From NCBI RefSeq assembly GCF_026239675.1, contig NZ_JAPIVQ010000001.1, forward strand, positions 496,001 through 560,000: a stretch of 64,000 nt of DNA, in the 5' to 3' direction. Shown here piece by piece: positions 59,216 through 64,000 of the stretch. Within the stretch, counting starts at the first letter, position 1. Each line of letters opens with the position of its first letter. The translations under genes were made by a program, and so were the position numbers. The stretch comes from Pedobacter sp. PLR. GTDB taxonomy: Bacteria > Bacteroidota > Bacteroidia > Sphingobacteriales > Sphingobacteriaceae. A model generated the notes under the pieces. The model had not been told where the DNA came from. It made no database searches and saw only the letters and a program-made list of their open reading frames with translations.

Positions 59216-61648
59216 TTAACGGGCTAAATCATTATTTTGAATCCCCATTCTGTTCTTATTGATACGCTCTTTTAAGCCTCCGAAATTGTAATTTAAGCTG
59301 ATATTAAAGGACCTGAAATAATTGCGGCTTTCATATACCTGACTAAATTTCGGACCAAAAGTGGTGTTTACACTGTTGCGGTATTTGGAAAAGGGGTTTT
59401 TAATACCGCCACCGATACTGAATTTATCTCTAATAATGTTCTTATTAAAATTAAACGCAGTGTAAAAAAAGCCATTGGTATAACCCTGCAAGCCTGTTGG
59501 GGTACGACTGTTTAAACCCATGTCGGCATTTAAAGCCCAGCCATAACGGAGACGCAGAACGTTTGACAGGCTGACAGCATACATCAACAGGTCGTTATTT
59601 ACAGCCTGTCCGTTATCCTGCCCGCTGAGCCAAAGGTACATCGCATTCCCGTTCAGGCTGGCATTGTAGCTGCTGGTTACCGGGTAGCTCAGGTTAAAAT
59701 TACCTCCGGCACTCCTCGATTTCCCTGTATTGGCATAGGTTATCCGGGTGATCTGCGTAGCTGAATTAAAATTAACCACCTGCAAATCAAGGTTGTTCAT
59801 AAATGAATAATCGAGCCCGATATTAACCGATAGCTTTTTATTGCTGCCGTATCCAAACTGGATATCATTTAACAAAACCGGCCTCAGGTCAGGATTACCC
59901 GTAACTTCATAGTTTGGGTTTGAGCGATCCACGTATGGGTTTAGCCTGTTGATACCCGGCCTCCTGATCCTTTGCGAAAAGCCAAAGTTGATATTGCTTC
60001 CGTTCTTAAATCCTTTACCTATCGCTACAGCCGGAATAACATTGAAATAATTTTGATCAGCCAGCGATGCTGTACTGGAGAACCCGGCACGTATCACGGT
60101 TCCTTCGAGTCTTACACCTGCATTAATATTCCAGCTATTTAAATTCAACTGAAAGGAGTTATAAGCACTGAATACATTTTGTGTATTGCTGAATGAATTG
60201 GAAAGCGCTGGATCTGTTTCATACTGACCCATTGCGGTGTTTAAGGAGCTGTAATCAAAATCGCTGGTGTTTTTCCTCCATATCCCCTTTAACCCGGCTT
60301 CAATGTTCAGTTTTTTAACCGGTGTGACAAAATCGACCTGAACGGTATGTTCTTTAAACCGCTGATGATCTGTTTGCACAAAGTCCGGGGTAGTAAAATT
60401 GAAACGGTTACTAAAGGCAATACTCCCATTTCTATCGTTCAGGTTGGTATTAAACAGGTAGGAGAATGTGAGCAGCCTGTTTTTCATCGCTTTAAAACCC
60501 ATTTCGTAATTGATACCTGCATCTATACCATAGCCGGTTGCTTTGTGCTCATTTTCAAAGCCATATTGCTGTAAAAGTCCACTTAATCCGCTCAGGTCCG
60601 AAGCTTTTGTGGCATGGTCATTTACGCGGCTGCCATTGTAATTTAATTGAGCCGTCAATAAGTTTAAGGTATCTAACAGATAACTCAGCGCTGTTCCGAA
60701 ATATGCGGTCTTGTTAGTCGATCGCTGATTGCCTTCCTGATCAAGTGTGGTACCGATCGCATCAACCCGTTTATTGGTATTAAAGGTTTTTGGCGAATGG
60801 TGAATACTTCCTCCCCCAAAAGCCGACATCCCGAACCTACCACTTTTAGCCGTAAATGCCCCTCCGATGCCAGGGCCGCCAACCGGGAAGCTTTCATTGA
60901 TATTTACAGAACCATTGAACCCATCGTTGATTTTTTTACTGGTGATGATGTTAATGATACCGGCTAATCCTTCCGCATCATACTTAGATGGCGGAGTGGT
61001 AATCACCTCTATCCTTTCTATGGTAGATGCCGGTATACTTTTCAATACTGCTTTAAGATTGCCTTCCAGGCTTGATGGTTTGCCGTTAATGAGCACTTTA
61101 AAGCTTGAATTGCCTTTCATCAACAAATTATCATCCCCATCTACTGACAGATAGGGTATTTTACGCATCATCGTAAGTACGTTATTGTTTTTACTTTCCG
61201 GATCGGCTTTCAGGTCGTAAATTATCCTGTCGGCCTTGCGTCGTATGACTGGCCTGCTACCGGTTATAGCGACTTCTTTTAAACCCACTGTTTTGTCGCC
61301 CGGGTAAATACGTTGCAGGTTGATTGTTTGCATCTTGAATGCTAATGAATCTACAGGAATTGTTTTGAGCGCATATCCAATGGCCTCAACAGAAAGTGAA
61401 TACGATGCAGCCATTACGGCCGGAAATTTAAACGATCCATCCTCCCTGGTAACCATGATTTGAATGATTTCCTGATTCGCCTTTCTGAGCCTTACCGTTA
61501 CCATCGGCAATGGTGTTTTTGTTACTGAATCAGCTACGACGCCCTTGATTTGGTACTTTGCTGAAGTTTGGCCGAAAGCTTCGGTCTTTTGGGCAAAAAA
61601 AACGGCAATGATCATGCTCAGCCGTAAAACAGCGTGTTTAAATTTCAT
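59216..61648 (-). CDS. TonB-dependent outer membrane beta-barrel protein
   Basis: An 810-residue protein with a signal peptide (LSMIIAVFFAQKTEAFGQ). It has a carboxypeptidase-like regulatory domain (about 30-115, KGVVADSVTKTPLPMVTVRL) and a plug-like part (KADPESKNNNVLTMMRKIPYLSVDG, then IERIEVITTPPSKYDAEGLAGIINIIT). A barrel of the OMP_b-brl_3 type follows. It is not a SusC, since it lacks the RGRSSL and SGA motifs. No SusD lies beside it. It may take up peptide or metal-chelate substrates. The neighbouring sigma factor is divergent from it, across a small membrane-protein gene. Confidence 0.85.
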   Translation of the reverse strand: MKFKHAVLRLSMIIAVFFAQKTEAFGQTSAKYQIKGVVADSVTKTPLPMVTVRLRKANQEIIQIMVTREDGSFKFPAVMAASYSLSVEAIGYALKTIPVDSLAFKMQTINLQRIYPGDKTVGLKEVAITGSRPVIRRKADRIIYDLKADPESKNNNVLTMMRKIPYLSVDGDDNLLMKGNSSFKVLINGKPSSLEGNLKAVLKSIPASTIERIEVITTPPSKYDAEGLAGIINIITSKKINDGFNGSVNINESFPVGGPGIGGAFTAKSGRFGMSAFGGGSIHHSPKTFNTNKRVDAIGTTLDQEGNQRSTNKTAYFGTALSYLLDTLNLLTAQLNYNGSRVNDHATKASDLSGLSGLLQQYGFENEHKATGYGIDAGINYEMGFKAMKNRLLTFSYLFNTNLNDRNGSIAFSNRFNFTTPDFVQTDHQRFKEHTVQVDFVTPVKKLNIEAGLKGIWRKNTSDFDYSSLNTAMGQYETDPALSNSFSNTQNVFSAYNSFQLNLNSWNINAGVRLEGTVIRAGFSSTASLADQNYFNVIPAVAIGKGFKNGSNINFGFSQRIRRPGINRLNPYVDRSNPNYEVTGNPDLRPVLLNDIQFGYGSNKKLSVNIGLDYSFMNNLDLQVVNFNSATQITRITYANTGKSRSAGGNFNLSYPVTSSYNASLNGNAMYLWLSGQDNGQAVNNDLLMYAVSLSNVLRLRYGWALNADMGLNSRTPTGLQGYTNGFFYTAFNFNKNIIRDKFSIGGGIKNPFSKYRNSVNTTFGPKFSQVYESRNYFRSFNISLNYNFGGLKERINKNRMGIQNNDLAR

Positions 61649-61762
61649 AATGGAATGGATTAGCGGACGTATTTATCAGGCATAACAATCCCTGCAGGAG
61701 TATTTGTCCTTTAATAATTGGCAGAAAAAGAATGGATTGTTTGTGCTGTTCAGGGAGGAAAG

Positions 61763-62110
61763 CTATAGCGTATTGCTATTCTTTTGCTTCTTTAAAAAGA
61801 GGTAGTAAAGCAGGAATCCGGCGGCGATAAAGATCATTTCGATGCCGTAGGGTACAGGCGAATCTTCCGCACTGAAGGGTACAAATTCCAGGACAACAAA
61901 GCCGATACCTGCCGATAGTAAAAGCAAGCCCCATTTTACGGCTTCATTTCCGGAGCCTGACAATTGGGCCAAAAACTTAAGGCCAGTTTCATCTAAAGGA
62001 CCTGCGTCAATGATCCGTTTCTTTAGCCTGTAGTTATATAGGGCAAGAATGAATATGGCGATAAGAACAAAAAATACGATGACAATTATAAAAGGCATTA
62101 ACTGTTTCAT
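61763..62110 (-). CDS. Small membrane protein (DUF6249-like)
   Basis: A 115-residue protein starting at ATG 62110 (MKQLMPFIIVIVFF); the frame is open to 62149. It has three hydrophobic segments (about 4-24, 57-75 and 87-104). The overall build resembles the DUF6249 family of sigma-factor-associated inner membrane proteins. It is divergent from the ECF sigma gene and may be part of the same control circuit. Confidence 0.65.
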   Translation of the reverse strand: MKQLMPFIIVIVFFVLIAIFILALYNYRLKKRIIDAGPLDETGLKFLAQLSGSGNEAVKWGLLLLSAGIGFVVLEFVPFSAEDSPVPYGIEMIFIAAGFLLYYLFLKKQKNSNTL

Positions 62111-62235
62111 GATGTCGTTGATTAAGTTATTTGCTACAGTAGTCAGCATACCCGCCCTGCTGGTTGCAATTATTTAATAAATATTTTATTTCTCTATTTT
62201 GCAACGGCTAATGTACATATCTTGACTACTGTTAT

Positions 62236-62802
62236 ATGTTTGATGAGAACGAAATTGTAAACAGGATATTAAAGAAAGATTTGCGGGCTTTTGAATTATT
62301 GGTCAAACAATATGAAAAGCTTGTTTTCTTTGTAATCCACCGGTTGGTTCAGGAAAAACAAAACAAGGAGGACATTTGTCAGGAGGTCTTTATCAAAATA
62401 CATCATAGCCTGCCTTCCTTTCGGTTTCAATCAAAACTATCTACCTGGATTGCACGAATAGCTTATTTAACCGCTGTAAATCACGTTAAAAACACCAAAA
62501 ACAGATCACCTGATGAATATCCGGAGAACATTGACAATTACCACTTTACAGATGACAATCCAGAACGGGAACTGATAAAAAAGAATACCTCGGATTATGT
62601 GAATCACCTTATTGAACAAATGCCTCATCAGTATAAAACGGTATTAACCTTATATCACCTGAACGAATTTTCATTAACTGAAATAAAGGAGATCACAGGA
62701 ATACCGGAAGGGACGGTGAAAAGCTACCTTTTCAGGGCACGAAAATTATTGAAAGAGAAAATTGAAAAAGATCTTAAACAGGAAAACACATGGAAGAGTT
62801 AA
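62236..62802 (+). CDS. ECF-type RNA polymerase sigma factor
   Basis: A 188-residue sigma-70 family protein. Region 2 (LLVKQYEKLVFFVIHRLVQEKQNKEDICQEVFIKI) and the following SKLSTWIARIAYLTAVNHVKN fit ECF sigmas. Region 4 shows LTLYHLNEFSLTEIKEITGIPEGTVKSYLFRARKLL. The next gene starts 13 bases before its stop codon and carries a membrane segment, as many anti-sigma factors do, so these two are translationally coupled. Confidence 0.9.
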   Translation: MFDENEIVNRILKKDLRAFELLVKQYEKLVFFVIHRLVQEKQNKEDICQEVFIKIHHSLPSFRFQSKLSTWIARIAYLTAVNHVKNTKNRSPDEYPENIDNYHFTDDNPERELIKKNTSDYVNHLIEQMPHQYKTVLTLYHLNEFSLTEIKEITGIPEGTVKSYLFRARKLLKEKIEKDLKQENTWKS

Positions 62803-63203
62803 ATGACGATGAACTGCAAGAATTATTGAGCCGGGGCTCAATCTCCGGCGACAATACGTTTAGCGGAAAGGATACCGACGATCTTTTAGCCTACCAGGAT
62901 TTGTTTAAAGCACTTGATACAGAGCCAGCACAAGGACTGTCACTTAGCTTTGCCTCAAACGTAAGACGGAAACTTCAGGAGCGCCTTAACCGAAAAAGTG
63001 ATATCCGGTTCAATATACTGGCTTTAACTATTTTTATGCTGAGCCCGATACTGGCCTATGGGTTATTGCATCTGATCAATCCAACGACAGCCGATCTGGT
63101 CTTGAGTATGGTTTTAAAATTCAAGTGGGTATTGTTGTCAGTAATTTGCTTGTTTTTTTGCATTTTAGGGATAGACCAGCGGTTGGTAAAAAGGGATTTT
63201 TAA
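62790..63203 (+). CDS. Putative anti-sigma-like membrane protein
   Basis: A 137-residue protein. The first 70 residues are acidic to mixed and cytoplasmic (LNDDELQELLSRGS; LSFASNVRRKLQERLNRK). Two membrane segments follow (about 77-97 and 110-130). It overlaps the sigma gene by 13 bases, so it is coupled to it. The position and build suggest that it holds the sigma factor, but no known anti-sigma motif such as ZAS is seen. Confidence 0.6.
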   Translation: MEELNDDELQELLSRGSISGDNTFSGKDTDDLLAYQDLFKALDTEPAQGLSLSFASNVRRKLQERLNRKSDIRFNILALTIFMLSPILAYGLLHLINPTTADLVLSMVLKFKWVLLSVICLFFCILGIDQRLVKRDF

Positions 63204-63214
63204 ACTTAGCAACC

Positions 63215-63991
63215 ATGCCAAATTCTAAAATTAAATCCGGCGCTATTGCCGACCGTATTAAGGAAGAAAAAAACGAGCTGGTGTTTTCGTACCTGACGCT
63301 CCGGAATCTTATTGGTTTCAGCGGAATACTGCTTCCCCTGATTTTAGCAATAGCACCGAAACGGCCTTCTGATTATTACGGCTTTGAGCCATCCATAAGC
63401 GATTACTTTTATACTGACCGCGGAGATATCCTTGTGGTGGTGCTGTGCATACTGGGAGCTTTCCTGATTACCTATACAGGGTATAACTGGAAAGAACAAC
63501 TATTGACTTTTGTGGCCGGAATCTGTGGCATTGGTGTTGCATTCGTGCCTACAAAAATGGAATGCCTGGAATGCAAGCTGAGTGTTCATACAGGCAGTGG
63601 CGGAGTCTTCAGCTTTATAGCGGGGACAGGTTGGCATTTTGCATTTGCAGCCACCTTCCTGTTTTGCCTGGCGATCATGTCATTGGTATTTTTCACCAGG
63701 GGGAAGGAGGAGGATAACCATAAGCAAGCAGACGGGAGTCTCTCTCAAAAGGGAAAAAGAAATATTGTATTTAAAGTCTGTGGCTGGACCATCATCGGTT
63801 CACTTGTCATTTTAGGGCTGTACTTTATTGTCAGGCCTGATCTAGGCAAGTTCCCGGTAATATTCGCTTTCGAAACTTTAGCTGTAATCGCCTTTGGAAT
63901 TTCCTGGATTACAAAGGGCCAAACCTTATGGCCAGATGGCGAACATTATGTAACGAAAGGAATAAAGGAGGTAAAAAGCATGCTTCAATAA
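63215..63991 (+). CDS. Multi-pass inner membrane protein
   Basis: A 258-residue protein with the ATG at 63215 (the open frame extends into the preceding gene, back to 63125). Six to seven hydrophobic segments, the first at about 28-46 (NLIGFSGILLPLILAIAP) and the last near 221-239. CLECKL near residue 136 is a Cys pair. It begins 11 bases after the anti-sigma-like gene and is likely the third gene of the sigma operon. The family is unknown to me. Confidence 0.65.
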   Translation: MPNSKIKSGAIADRIKEEKNELVFSYLTLRNLIGFSGILLPLILAIAPKRPSDYYGFEPSISDYFYTDRGDILVVVLCILGAFLITYTGYNWKEQLLTFVAGICGIGVAFVPTKMECLECKLSVHTGSGGVFSFIAGTGWHFAFAATFLFCLAIMSLVFFTRGKEEDNHKQADGSLSQKGKRNIVFKVCGWTIIGSLVILGLYFIVRPDLGKFPVIFAFETLAVIAFGISWITKGQTLWPDGEHYVTKGIKEVKSMLQ

Positions 63992-64000
63992 GCTGGTTAA

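Noticed and set aside
1..64000. CRISPR array or diversity-generating retroelement.
   Set aside because: No regularly spaced direct repeats and no reverse transcriptase were seen anywhere.

Overview
The window looks like chromosome of a Bacteroidota bacterium, most likely Sphingobacteriaceae and Pedobacter-like. The reasons are three SusC/SusD-type or outer-membrane receptor loci, RteC, TraE/F/G and BfmA/MobB/MobC transfer genes of the Bacteroidetes ICE type, a DUF6520-like small exported protein, low GC, and at least one clean Bacteroidota promoter (TTTG, 19 nt, TAnnTTTG). I see no rRNA, complete tRNA or CRISPR array. The lineage is inferred from gene content only.

Region 1 (1-30.7 kb) is most of an integrative conjugative element. 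Its left part, on the minus strand, carries traE, traF, traG, the start of the next tra gene, and rteC. Its right part, also minus, carries a RadC-like JAB protein, a MobC coupling protein, a MobB relaxase, a BfmA/BtgA mobilization protein, an oriT-like palindrome cluster, an intact IS3-family element, and small ICE regulators with an excisionase-type HTH. No integrase lies in the window. Between rteC and the mob block sits about 17 kb of cargo. It has an XRE regulator with a near-perfect inverted-repeat operator, a strongly structured leader RNA, and a SusC-SusD-TlpA operon facing a Crp/MauE/DUF6520 operon. Next come an orphan full-length LanB dehydratase with a LytTR/LytS two-component pair, and a small unlisted ORF between the last two. 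The cargo ends with a DUF4145 protein and an AAA-TOPRIM (OLD-like) nuclease gene flanked by two related hairpin repeats.

Region 2 (30.7-37.6 kb) is a small island bounded by terminator/attachment-like sequences that share a short direct repeat. It carries a HEPN protein and a YozE-like protein on the minus strand. On the plus strand lies a three-gene set: an AAA ATPase with a C-terminal HEPN-like tail, a HARE-HTH plus PD-(D/E)XK (HrgA-like) protein, and a membrane-anchored protein. I read this set as a candidate anti-phage or restriction-like system, and it is the best candidate here for something undescribed.

Region 3 (37.7-64 kb) looks like ordinary chromosome. It holds an M50 protease-TPR fusion, a frameshifted secreted protein beside a 98-bp MITE-like element, a methyltransferase, a hybrid sensor kinase, an NmrA/HxlR divergent pair, lipoproteins, pncA, a Fic protein, and a SusC-SusD locus with a GH2 glycosidase. 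It ends with a TonB-type outer membrane barrel and an ECF sigma factor with membrane-protein partners.
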